A DNA stretch of 15,151 nt from Ectocarpus siliculosus. Lineage: Eukaryota > Sar > Phaeophyceae > Ectocarpales > Ectocarpaceae. The stretch spans positions 146,260 to 161,410 of the forward strand of contig FN648559.1 of NCBI GenBank assembly GCA_000310025.1, written 5' to 3'. A model generated the notes under the pieces. The model had not been told where the DNA came from. It worked only from the letters and a program-made list of their open reading frames with translations, and did no database searches. The position numbers and the translations under genes were made by a program. Shown one piece after another: positions 1-9,600 of this stretch; positions within the stretch are counted from its first letter, which is position 1; each line of letters starts with the position of its first letter.

Positions 1-51
1 TGGATCGCCGGGTTAGTCGTTAAATATGGTCGCCAACCAACCATGGTGAGG

Positions 52-87
52 CCCCCCCCACCCACCCCCCCCTCCCCCCCCAGCCCC
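52..87. repeat. C-rich low-complexity tract
   Basis: Runs of C (52-59, 61-63, 65-72, 74-81, 84-87) are separated by single A, T or AG steps. The minus strand therefore has at least four G-runs of three or more with very short spacers, which is the textbook pattern for a G-quadruplex. No gene starts nearby that would give it a role. It may also be a place where assembly is unreliable. Confidence 0.8.
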
Positions 88-182
88 GACTTTTTGTTTG
101 TACGCATATGTGTCTTGAATTGTTTCACATAGACCCTTGGCCCAACCTGCGAAAAGTGGGTATTCTTACCCCCCCTCCCCCC

Positions 183-308
183 GGTATTTGCCATCGGGGT
201 TGGGCTTTCGTCGTTTGGCAACGACGTTGTAACACAAGCCACCCCCCTCGGTATTTGCCACCGGGGTTGGGTTTTCGTCGCTTGGCAACGACGTTGTCAA
301 ACAAGGCA
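183..308. repeat. 67-bp tandem duplication
   Basis: Two copies start at 183 and 250 with the same phrase (ggtatttgcca) and run through a shared core ending in ttggcaacgacgttgt. They differ by a few substitutions, and C-rich spacers separate them. Each copy holds the inverted pair TTGCCA/TGGCAA about 20 bases apart, so each could fold into a small hairpin. No coding function is visible. Confidence 0.75.
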
Positions 309-2678
309 ATTCACATCGTGAACTCGGCAACCAGGTTACCGTTTGTGTTTCTTACCTCTCTTTTTTTTTGGCGTAAACCATAATGGTGGTCGAGTAGATC
401 ATGTTGGGCGGGGTGGAGAACCCTCACTCCGCGCAAGGGGGATAATCGCACCACGTTGCGTTAAAATGGCGAGTACCCTCGAGGCAGTTACACAGTGCTT
501 ACAACTGTCTCTGGAAATGAAAACACCAGAAAATAATTGAAGTCATACGCAGCTGTCATCCGTACTCAAGGAAGTAAGCACAAGATGCCGAACACCGTTA
601 GCAGGATGCAGCGCACCCTTTATGTGACTCGCCGAATACCTCACGGCGCTTCGCGCTTGGTGATGTGAGAGCCTGGTCCGGTGCGGACCCGGCGTGCTCC
701 GTTCCGGCTTTGTAGGGATGCGAGGTCAATGGTCTACGAGTACGGCGTGCACGACTCCCCCCCCCCACTTTTCAGACCAAAAAAAGGGTCTGACCGTACA
801 TTGAACAACCTCATCGCGACGCCCACTCGTGAGCTCATTCCAACCAATCCTGATTCTATTGTGATGCATGGACAACATGGTCTGGGCCGATGCCTAGCTT
901 GAGCATCACCTTCAACGAGTCTTCTTGAACAGATCCAGGCCCAGTACCACGGCCGTGCAGTCCCCAACATCTTCCGGGTTTCTGATGGGTATACTCTTCC
1001 GAGATATCTGCGCTTTACTTCGCCACCTACTGCTCACTGGTGTCTACTAGAATGTTTCTCCTTTCCGAAACTAATTCGATGTTACACCAGGACGAGATGT
1101 GACAGCTCATTCCTGGAGCGCGAACGACTGGACAAAAAAGTAAGCGCACTTCCCGGCAAGAAGTGGACATAAATATGGACGATGGTCGGCTGTTGAAAGT
1201 GGCAAAAATACGGTACTGTAGTTTTCGGTTAGTATTTTAACCGGGATTTCGGAAATAAACAAAACTTGTCCGCCGCCGCCGTGGTTTTTGACGTGAGACG
1301 TGCGAGAATACGAATTTCGGAAACCTCATGTGAATTATTCAGGCATCAGCATGGATCTGGAGTTGATGGAGTCGCTAGCGGGCCGCCGTCGCAAGGCGAT
1401 TTTTGTTGGGCCCACGTTTGTTTGAAAAACGTTGGATACCTTCAGTACATCCACCCGAACCCCACCTACCTGTGCATTTCATTTGGACGCCGCAACCAGA
1501 TGCGACAACTTTCAATTTCGGCGCCAAAGCAATATATATCTCCATGCCATGCTTGGGTAACGATCACGAACGTTGTCCTGGACTTGTTTCCGCGTGGCCG
1601 TGCTGCTTGCTTTGGTCAGCTTCGTGCTTCTTTCTAGGAGGGGCGCCGCAATGTACAATGTATCAACATGGGTTACCTCCCCATCAGTATGCGAGCCCCC
1701 GAACGCACGAGTTGCTGAAACAGCTCACGCGCCCTCATGACTCACCGCAGAATTCCAGAGTGTTAAATTTGTAACAAAAGCCGTCCACACACGTGCATGT
1801 TACTCCACCCGATGCGAGGCATATCTGATCAACACGACGAGAGGATCGGACAGCATGACGCACACATTATAACCACATACTGCCAGTATTTGAGGTGACG
1901 AGACTGAAATGACAAAGCGTCCGAGACTATCAGAGACGAGCAACGCCATTTTTTTGTACGCCCCTGGGACATCACATGGCCCCTTTGGGCTGCCTGTGTT
2001 GCTGCTTCATGACGCCCTCTACTGATGCACAGGGCTTGGTTGAACACCCACCGAGTCGTGGACTATTCTGGATTTTGAGTTATCGCGAGCGTTTGTTTTT
2101 GGTACGAAATGTGAGTGGACAGCAGTCTGGATGATGGCTGGAAGAGAGAATCTCCAACTAACTCTTCTCTGTGTGCCATCAAACGGATACCTGTTGCGAA
2201 AGGCATCACAACGGGTGTTGGGGCTGGTTCTGTGTTGAAATCATATCCATTAAAAGTTAAGATCGACCTGATAACAGCAGCTAGTCAGGTGTACGCACGA
2301 ACGTCCTTACCATTTGGTCCGTTGCAACCCCTGTAGTGCTCAAGTATGCGTGCGTGGCCATGCATGCCCAGCTGCCAAGGGTCGATGTTTGGTCCACGCA
2401 CCACCCTGCCAAGCCTGAACTCGTACATTCGGTGTCGCTGACAGCACACTGAGTGAGGGTGGTGAGTGTTGCGTACAATGACAGGTGATCTCCGTAAGTT
2501 ACGTACATTCGGAATGGCAAGGAACGTCGTCGTCGTCCATTTCACTTACTATTAGTTGAAAAAAAATCTCATCTTCACATGTACATGAACGTACTGCTGC
2601 AACTCTTGAACGATTGTTAACTTTCGCCTTCCCCTTCGACATGACATAGCGATGGATGCAGTTCTTTGTTGAAGCATG
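309..2678. other. Gene-free spacer left of the LTR element
   Basis: I see no gene here. The open frames are short, mostly lack an ATG, overlap on both strands, and none reads like a known family. Small items only: a C10 run at 757-766, a 7-bp hairpin with an A-rich loop (772-778 with 787-793), and a 24-codon ATG frame at 1351-1425 with A at -3 and G at +4. The 24-codon frame is too short to call. Single exons of a multi-exon gene cannot be excluded. Confidence 0.5.
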
Positions 2679-2683
2679 AACAA
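2679..2683. repeat. Left target site duplication (AACAA)
   Basis: The five bases AACAA directly before the 5' LTR recur directly after the 3' LTR at 6608-6612. A 5-bp duplication is usual for LTR retrotransposons inserted by a DDE integrase. The exact match shows that both ends of the element are present and were inserted together. Confidence 0.88.
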
Positions 2684-2941
2684 TGTTCGTGTGAGTGCGT
2701 ATGTAGTCGGATCTGTAGACGAGATGACTGTTTCAGGTGCCCTGCACATAGGTATGCGTTGGGTAGTACGACCAGAGAATGATTGTGCGGAGCCCCCACG
2801 CCAGCTGCTGTCAGCTGGCGTGCGCGTGGCACTCCCTGCTCTTTCCCCCCAACCGGGTGTGAGAGATAACAAGCATCTAAACATCAAGTACTACAGTCTC
2901 TACAAAGACAACAAGGGCATACCACTTAGGGTTGACGAATA
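2684..2941 (+). repeat. 5' LTR (258 bp)
   Basis: It aligns without gaps to 6350-6607 at an offset of 3,666. There are only four differences, at 2704 (T/G), 2723 (G/A), 2753 (T/C) and 2758 (G/A). The ends are TGTTCG and CGAATA, an imperfect 6-bp inverted repeat with TG...TA termini in place of the usual TG...CA. The LTR holds a perfect 11-bp hairpin (2797-2822). I see no clear TATA box or AATAAA signal in it, so the U3/R/U5 limits cannot be placed. Confidence 0.93.
2797..2822. repeat. LTR hairpin, 11-bp perfect stem
   Basis: The arms 2797-2807 (CACGCCAGCTG) and 2812-2822 (CAGCTGGCGTG) are exact reverse complements around a CTGT loop. The same hairpin is unchanged in the 3' LTR at 6463-6488. 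It could be an RNA structure in the LTR transcript or a palindromic protein site containing CAGCTG; the sequence does not decide. Confidence 0.85.
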
Positions 2942-2963
2942 CTCTAGAGTTTCCTTCGAAGGA
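2941..2963. promoter_or_regulatory. Two adjacent palindromes at the expected primer-binding site
   Basis: ACTCTAGAGT (2941-2950) and TCCTTCGAAGGA (2952-2963) are each perfectly self-complementary. They sit exactly where an LTR element normally has its primer-binding site. No TGG-starting sequence complementary to a tRNA 3' end follows the LTR directly. The element may use an internal tRNA fragment, self-priming, or another primer. The palindromes could also serve RNA dimerisation or packaging. The palindromes are seen; the roles are inference. Confidence 0.5.
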
Positions 2964-2981
2964 GCCCCTTTGCGGAGAGTT

Positions 2982-4352
2982 ATGCCTGGCGACACTCCAG
3001 CGAGCGAAGGCGGCGGAACCACGATCGACACGCGCGTGGCGGAGCTGTCCACGAGGCTCGAGGAGCAAAGCAAGGTGCTGTCGGCTGTCTTGGAGAAGCT
3101 AGAGCAACTTCAGATGCCGTCTGCCAAGGCGGCGGGGGCAGGAGAGGGGGAGTCAAGCGGCGCTGGCAACGCCGCAGGGCGCGGCGCGGCCGCGCTGGGC
3201 ACACGGCTCGGGGTGCCACCTGGTGGAGCCGGGGGAACAGGTCCCCCGGGCCACCCATCCGCGGGCCCCCCGCTGGGAAGCGACGCGGCGGGTTCTCATG
3301 CTCAAGGTGAGATAGATGGTGCTGGTGGAGGAGGTTATGATTGGGGCGGTTGGGGAGAGGCGGAGGGGTCTCGGACACGACTGCGTATCACCCCCCCACC
3401 CCAGTTCAAAGGAAACAAAAGCATGTACCCTGGATGGAGGATGGATTTTCTGCGCCATGCGGGCTCAGCGGATCTGACGGAAAATTTTGTGGGGGAAGAA
3501 GAGTTTCCAGACACCCAGAAATCCCGGAGTGAGTTGCGGCGTGAGGGTTTCACCTGGGAAATCATCGACTCGACACACCTAGCGTGGCGGCTGTTGACCT
3601 CTGCAATCATCTCTGAATCGACCGAACCTCATCCGACAGTGCCCGTCGCCCCGGGGTGCACTGAAGACCTTAGACTCGGTGCACAAGCCTGAGACCCAAG
3701 GGGCGGTCCAGGACATGTTCCGAAAATTCACCGAGTACCAAACGCGGGTTGACCAGAACCCCTAGAGGCGCTGAATGAGATTGAGTACCTCCGGGGGCAA
3801 ATCTATCAATGTGGGAACGCGTACCTCCAGGACCCGATCGTGTTTACGCGATTCATCGACTCCCTGCCGTCTGAATATGAGGTATCGAAGGAGACGCTAG
3901 GGTCCACCGTAGACCTCACAAGGGACACCCTCATCCGGGTAGTGATTACCCGGTTCCACACCATTAGCAAGAAAGCGGCGCGGGAGAAAACGCCAAAGGC
4001 TGCAGAACAGGCCTTCCTAGCTAGGGACGGCAAGGGGGGGCAACGGGGCGGCCGTGGCAACGGGCGGAACAAGAGAGGAAAAGGCGGTAGCACCGGCGAG
4101 AACAACGGCAAATCGAGCGGCGGCGCCCCTGACCATCAGCGGTGCTTCAGGTGCAACCACAAGGGGCACTACAAACGGGACTGTGACACGGAGGAGTCCA
4201 AGTTCATCCCGAGGTGCGAAAAATGCTCAGGGTTCGGCCACACCAAGGAAAAGTGCCCGTCGGTCGATGAAGTGGCGACGCTGGCGATCCAACTGCCTGA
4301 AGGGTACAACAGCCTGGAGGAAATGCTCGATGTCGAGTGCGAGGCGCTGTGA
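2982..4352 (+). pseudogene. gag: gag-like nucleocapsid gene of the LTR element, two apparent frameshifts
   Basis: Gag would coat the element's RNA and build the virus-like particle. From the ATG at 2982 the frame gives a coiled coil (about residues 15-44, leucine/valine heptads), then a Gly/Ala/Pro-rich linker, then a helical region with a Trp/Phe-containing segment near 3430-3510. After two frame changes come a segment with IDSLPSEY (near 3850-3875), a basic Gly/Arg/Lys stretch, and two CCHC knuckles of form CX2CX4HX4C at 4143-4184 and 4215-4256. It ends at TGA 4350. The frame moves by +1 near the CCCCGGGG at 3649-3656 and back by one base at the CCCC at 3759-3762, where the second frame meets a stop. 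Both places are homopolymers, so decay and base-calling error are equally possible. Its length, about 456 codons, suits a Copia-like gag. The frame is also open upstream through the LTR to an ATG at 2676, so in-LTR starts (2724, 2754) are possible. Confidence 0.85.
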
Positions 4353-4810
4353 GAAAAGGAAATGGGGGGGCGCTGGGGTGAAAGAGAGCACGGGGCTACA
4401 GCGGAGAATACTTCTGGTCGAGATTCGTGAGTGATGTGGAATGTTTTTGCTTGTGACGAATGCTACCGAAAGTTTCTACAGGGGATTCGCGGTTAAGGCG
4501 TTTCCATTTTCTGATTTGGTGTTCGTAGAGTGATGGTAGCTTCGCTTACGATGATTCGACCAATGATGTTTTTTTTCGAAAGGGGATTCGCGGTCCAGGC
4601 GTTTCCATTCTTGAGTGTGGGTGTTTTGTTGAGCAATTGTTGTTAGTCTTTTTCGATGGAAAAATCCAGGCGTGTTATCGCGGGTGTTTCGTACGACGAT
4701 GGTAATTCGGCTCCAAAAACCAGCCGCTCTATGATGGGGATTCGCGGTACAGGTGCTTCCATTTCATGATGTCCGTGGGCGATGAAAACTTTGTCTGGGG
4801 CAGAATAAAA

Positions 4811-5185
4811 GGGGTACGCGGGACCAGGCGTATCAAAGGAGGGGATGCAGCACAAGCGCTCCCCGCGGTCGATGAAAACTCACGCACAGAGGTAAACCAG
4901 TATCTAGCGTGGAGGTTGAACAGAAGGGGTGCACAGGACCAGGTGTATCAGATGAGGGGATGCAGCAAAGGCGGTCCCGACAGCCGATGAAAACTTACGC
5001 ACAGGGGTAAAGCACTATCCAGCGTGTCGGCTGAAGAGAAGGGGTACACAGGATCCGGTGTATCAAAGGAGGGGATGCAGCACAGGCGTTCCCCGCGGCC
5101 GATGAAAACTCACGCACAGGGGTAAAACAGTATCCAGCGTGTCGGCTGACAAAAAGGGGGTACACGGGACCCGGTGTATCAAAAG
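4811..5185. repeat. 115-bp tandem array, three full units and a partial
   Basis: Units start at 4811, 4926 and 5041, with a partial fourth at 5157. Each unit has the head motif, a segment rich in gaggggatgcagca, then cgatgaaaact and acgcacag, and ends near a ggctga/gttgaa phrase. A lone cgatgaaaact at 4778 suggests a decayed unit upstream. The units differ by scattered substitutions, so the array is not freshly amplified. Confidence 0.88.
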
Positions 5186-5226
5186 TTGCAGACACCGGCG
5201 CAGGTGAAATTGTGCTGGCGTCAACA

Positions 5227-5433
5227 TGAGGTGGAAATGGGGAGGGGAGGACACAAATGTAGGTGACTTTTCCGTTGTTGCTGCTGGTAGGTGTGGACCC
5301 ATGTACCAGATATATCACCTTGTGTGCGTGAGGTTGAAATGGGGAGGGGAGGACACTGTTATACTGCTGTAGGTGACATTTCCGTTGTTGCTGCAGGTAG
5401 GTGTGGACCCATGTACCAGACGTATCCACCTTA
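5227..5433. repeat. 102-bp tandem duplication
   Basis: The copies start at 5227 and 5329. Both contain gaaatggggaggggaggaca, then taggtgac, then a ttccgttgttgctgc stretch, and both end in tgtggacccatgtaccaga. The second copy has a short insertion after the G-rich part. No coding meaning is evident. Confidence 0.88.
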
Positions 5434-5475
5434 TTGAGGGATTCGCGTAGCAAGGCGTCTCCACAATCTATTTCA

Positions 5476-5850
5476 GTGTTTGTCTTGTAGAAGGGGAGAA
5501 GCCCCATAATGAGGATCACTGTGTTTGTCTTGTAGGAGGAAAAGAAGCCTCAGCGATGATAAGTTCTCGATGCAGTATATAGTCAGGCGTGTTTTCCTCG
5601 AGCGTTGAATGACGGAGGTATTGTGTGTGGCGTACCACTCGCAGCAAAGAGCGAGGGAGGTTATCGCACGACATGATGGACCGCAGTTTTCTTCGAGTGA
5701 GGGAGAGCAGCCATATCGACGCGTGGTGTATGACGGTTGAGAATTGGAACTTTGTTTTTTCTGAGAGTCGAAGAGTTGTGTGTAAGCAGGCTGAAGTTTG
5801 AATTTCTGAGAGTCGGGGTAAGAGTTGTATGCAAGAAGGCTTATCATGCT
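5476..5850. repeat. Two imperfect 45-bp tandem pairs
   Basis: The first pair starts with gtgtttgtcttgtag at 5476 and again at 5521. The second pair starts with ttctgagagtcg at 5759 and again at 5804. Both have a 45-base period, although the units are not obviously alike. Unique sequence (about 5566-5758) separates them. Confidence 0.7.
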
Positions 5851-6341
5851 TGATGTGTTTGACAAAACAGCGCTGTCGCAGGATGATAGCATTTACCACC
5901 GACCCCGGGGGCGACGCGATGCGCCGGAATCAAGGGGGAGGGAGGAAGTCAGGTGCTCAGATCATCGATAGTTGTTCGTCGAGCGGGGAGGGCAGTAGGA
6001 GTAAATCGCAACAGACTTTTGTTTGGGCTTTGTGGGAGAAAAATCGTGGCGGTGGCTGCAGAGCTTTTGGACTTTGTTGGGTACTAGGGAGAAGAAGGTG
6101 ATATTGAAACGTGGCGGGAAGGTTACCCGGATCGATGACGTTGTCGGAGTTATCCTGTTTGCGTCTCTATCTTGCTTTTTAGTAGTACCATCCTTGGGAG
6201 GGAGGGGTTTTGACCCGGTGGCCGGACTTCCCCTTGGATTTTTATTGATTTGTTGTTTTTGCGGAAAAAACCTGACTTGAGGTGGCGGAAGCACGCATCC
6301 CACAGAAGAATAAGTGGTTAGTTACTTTTGTGTAAAGAACC

Positions 6342-6349
6342 AGGGAGGG
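6342..6349 (+). promoter_or_regulatory. Polypurine tract
   Basis: AGGGAGGG abuts the TG that opens the 3' LTR. In LTR retrotransposons such a tract resists RNase H and primes plus-strand DNA synthesis. Its position with no gap to the LTR supports both the boundary at 6350 and the plus orientation of the element. Confidence 0.85.
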
Positions 6350-6607
6350 TGTTCGTGTGAGTGCGTATGGAGTCGGATCTGTAGACGAAATGACTGTTTC
6401 AGGTGCCCTGCACATAGGCATGCATTGGGTAGTACGACCAGAGAATGATTGTGCGGAGCCCCCACGCCAGCTGCTGTCAGCTGGCGTGCGCGTGGCACTC
6501 CCTGCTCTTTCCCCCCAACCGGGTGTGAGAGATAACAAGCATCTAAACATCAAGTACTACAGTCTCTACAAAGACAACAAGGGCATACCACTTAGGGTTG
6601 ACGAATA
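6350..6607 (+). repeat. 3' LTR (258 bp)
   Basis: This is the partner of 2684-2941, identical at 254 of 258 positions with no gap. It begins TGTTCG, ends CGAATA and keeps the hairpin at 6463-6488. Three of the four differences from the 5' LTR are transitions. It is followed at once by the right AACAA. Confidence 0.93.
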
Positions 6608-6612
6608 AACAA
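6608..6612. repeat. Right target site duplication (AACAA)
   Basis: AACAA matches 2679-2683 exactly and starts at the base after the 3' LTR. Confidence 0.88.
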
Positions 6613-9600
6613 CACGCCGGAGATCGGCGGATTTTCCGCCGGGACTTGACGATGACAATTGTTCAAAACAAACCTCACTCGACGCGACACACACACAACT
6701 TCTTTTATCATGCTCGTTTGCCTTGTGCCTCCCACCCACCGACGTAATGGACAGATATATAACATTTCCAATCCTCAGCTAGGGCCACGATACTTACCTC
6801 TGTGCCTTGAAAGTTCGCACGATACGTCCCGTTTTCATGTTACACCATAGCGATCGGAAGAGTCTGTCATATCCCGATACGATTCGAAGCGCTGACGTTG
6901 TTGTGCTTGTGCTGCTGTGCTGCTCTGTCAAACCACGCTCGCTGGGAACTGCTAATGGCACTGAAGGTGTGTGTGTAGGCGCGCGACTGCTGTGCCACCG
7001 CTGCTGCGGAGAATACCTGTTGTCCTTGTTCGTGATAGTTGCTGCTGTGTGTGTCGACAGAGTAACGTAGCACAATATGATTGGACAGTTTGAATTGAGG
7101 GACTGTCGACGTTGCAGATCGCTGAGTAGCCACATATTATCAGAACAGCAAGGAACGTTCTGTAGGAATGTTCCTCGTGGATGGTGCATTTCCCCGAGTG
7201 TGTTCTTTATGGATAGTGCATCAACCAGAGGATTCATGGTACGTTGTGAAGTACGTTGGCCCCTGTTGAGTCGTTGTGTTCCGATATTATTGTGTTCCGA
7301 TATTGTGTTCTGCTTTCGTCCGTTGGTCGAGCGACGGGTGGTGCTGCGGTGCTGCGGTGCTCGCCCCACCCTTGCTCACTCCACCTTTTGACCTGTTCTC
7401 CTGATCCAAGGTCTCATCAATACAACATCTTTTCCCCAGAAGCCAAGAGTTTACCAACAGTCCTACATGATATCCATCCCACCGCAGGCCTACGCATGCA
7501 TGCACGTAGGTTTGATTGCGGATTTGCCAGTGAGTGTATACTTCGGTGTGGTGGTGACCTTATAAAGAACACGCCCTTGGACTTCTCAGGAATTTCGGAG
7601 AATATCACAGAAACTGTTCGCCCGATTTTCTTCTCGAACTGTAGTCTATATACATGTACACATCATGTTGTCATGTTATAAATAGGCCACCTCTCGATCT
7701 TTTCATTTGGTGGGCAGACAAATAATCAACGCAAAAACTTCGTGTTCAAAGCATTTGTTGTCCCATTCAACAACCAAGACGCGCGTCCCTAATCCACATC
7801 CTTCATTCAGTGCAGCAATAGTAGGAGTGTATGGTACATGCAACACACAGCGGACAGCAGCGGACAGCAGGTCGGGTGGCAAGGACGTCAAGTGTTCCCG
7901 CCACATGTGGCCTTGCGTCAACCGTGGCATGCGTCTGTTGCTGCTACCGAAATAGAGCGAACTAGAGAACACCGAATATATATGATGATATGGGTCTCCT
8001 GTGCTTGCTACCACACCACACCGATTGTGTGATACGTGGGTAACCCCAAAACTATGATATATCTTCGCGACGTCGGCTGCATGAGATACCTCCTGCGACC
8101 GGGCGAAGGGCATTGCGACGCCACAAGATCAAGTAAAAAGCTGCTGCTGTAGACACGTCTTAGCGCATGCGTCCGCAGTGATGAACGCCTTTTGTTTTTT
8201 TGGTGGTGTTTCGCCGATTCATATTCGATTCTCAATCTACCATCTCAACATTCACAAGGTGTTCTTGCTGTAGGCTATACATCAACATCCAGATACTGGT
8301 GAACATTGCTGCTGTACCGTGCAGTGACTCTGCGCTCAACGATGACACGCGACCATGCGTCAACCTGTGGCATGCGACGAACACGTATGCGCGTCTAACG
8401 CTGTGACCACATCGCAACCATCATCGGACGAAAAATCCCGGAACAGCACCAAGACAGCAAGCAAGCGTTGAAGGTGATGGGTGGGAAAACTCTGAATCAA
8501 CACGAACTTGGCAGCATTGATTGGGGTTGGGTGGATAAACCTCTGCAGGCACAAGAATCGCCCACACATTCGTATTGCTCGCTCTGCCTGTTGGAGACAT
8601 AGTCGTGAGTCCGGGTGTGGGCGGGGTCCTGAGAAAGGAGAAGGGTGAAAGAGTGTTGAGGGAGTAAGTGGAGGAGTGGTAGACGGGTACCGGAAGTAGA
8701 AGAGAACGATAGGCCGCTCAAGTTGGGCAGGTAGGTGTGATATCTTGGTATCGATGTGTTTTTATACGCCCATTTAACGTATAGGACAACCGCAACACTT
8801 CGGCTCGCTGTGGACTAGCGAATGCGCGTATGCATCCCTGTTGAAACTAAGACATTCTGTTCAAAACACTACCCCCGCTGCTCGGAAGTACGAGGAAGGC
8901 CAGTTCAGACAATATAGAGGTAGACGGAGTATTGCCTCGAAGACTTCGTACACACAAGATCATGAAATCGATTTTCGCTCGAAACACATTTTTTTTCGAG
9001 AATACATTGATTTTTTTAGTATTGTTCCCATCGTTATTGCCCGTCCATCTTGCTCATTGTTTGCCACCCTGAATGTTTGGTCCCGGCCGACACCAACGAA
9101 CTGCTCAATATACTTCAATATGTGATTGTACACGTCCTCGGCGATAAGCATCTCAGCAGTAGCAGCAGAGCAGCAGCAGCGGGGGGGGTGTGCCGTGTGC
9201 CGCAGTCGCTTCGTAGGCTGTGGTTGTACAGCAGCAGCCTACACGGAGGTTACACTTCGAGTGCGGGTGCAGCTTGATGTGCGCCCCGTGACGAAGAAGC
9301 GAAGAAAAATATTTGATTACTGACTGACTCCCGGGTCAGGTTTCGATGGTGCTTCAATGGAGCTAGCACAGGGGGCGAAAGCGCGCTTGTGTCTCATCTC
9401 GAAAACAAGAAACAAAACCACATAAACGTTTCTCCCGAGATCTACTCGGAGTACTGGTCTCTCGGGGAAACCCAAAAGTTTCACCGCAAATATTATGACC
9501 AGTCTCTCTGATGTATTCGGAGTCTCCCTGCTTGACTGCTATACGCAAGCCTCTACCCACTGCTGTGTATCTAGGACAAGAGTCCTCAACTTTCAACATA

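Larger units (their letters stand above)
4481..5462. repeat. Iterated GGGG-N-CGCGG-N-CAGGCGT motif, eight copies
   Basis: A core of about 27 bases of the type ggggattcgcggtccaggcg recurs at 4481, 4582, 4736 and 5436. A diverged form (ggggtacgcgggaccaggcg) heads each 115-bp tandem unit at 4811, 4926, 5041 and 5157. The spacing varies (101, 154, 75, 115, 115, 116 and 279 bases), so this is not just one clean satellite. It may be the remnant of an older, longer repeat unit, or a reused RNA or protein site. Confidence 0.7.
4353..6341. other. Non-coding, repeat-built internal region of the LTR element
   Basis: This is where pol would lie in an autonomous element. No YxDD, DDE integrase, HHCC or aspartic protease motif is readable in any frame. 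Reading frames here, including one of about 174 codons on the minus strand at 4995-5519, come from translating the tandem repeats. The content is a set of diverged repeats (listed separately) joined by unique sequence rich in G on the plus strand. Confidence 0.75.
2684..6607 (+). mobile_element. Complete non-autonomous LTR retrotransposon (TR-GAG-like)
   Basis: The element is 3,924 bp. It has 258-bp direct terminal repeats, a 5-bp target duplication, a purine tract abutting the 3' LTR and a gag-like ORF directly after the 5' LTR. No protease, integrase, RT or RNase H motif is found on either strand between gag and the 3' LTR; that 2 kb is repeat-rich and non-coding. Known non-autonomous classes include LARDs (no ORF), TRIMs (short) and TR-GAGs (gag only), and this one fits TR-GAG. 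It presumably borrows Pol proteins from a related autonomous element. The gag looks more Copia- than Gypsy-like, but only weakly. The LTRs differ at 4 of 258 sites, so the insertion is fairly recent. Confidence 0.9.

Noticed and set aside
1351-1425. Short ATG frame of 24 codons with a good start context
   Set aside because: It is too short, no splice partner or family is recognisable, and such frames arise by chance.
2985-3000. TGG-starting primer-binding site (TGGCGACACTCC)
   Set aside because: It lies over 40 bases past the LTR and inside the gag start, too far for a normal primer-binding site.
4811-5185. CRISPR array
   Set aside because: The units are 115 bases long and similar along their length, with no short repeat and unique spacer pattern, and they lie inside a eukaryotic LTR element.
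4995-5519. Protein gene of about 174 codons on the minus strand
   Set aside because: It is the translation of the 115-bp and 102-bp tandem repeats, with no known domain, and lies inside the non-coding part of the LTR element.
2684-6607. Bacterial insertion sequence or composite transposon
   Set aside because: The terminal repeats are direct with TG ends, a purine tract and gag zinc knuckles, and there is no transposase.
6794-7369. 191-codon minus-strand frame
   Set aside because: It starts with a non-ATG codon, is rich in Ser/Thr/Arg/Asn without a motif, and overlaps equally open plus-strand frames.
7703-8113. 136-codon minus-strand ATG frame
   Set aside because: No motif or family is seen, and the overlapping plus-strand frames show that the region is generally stop-poor.
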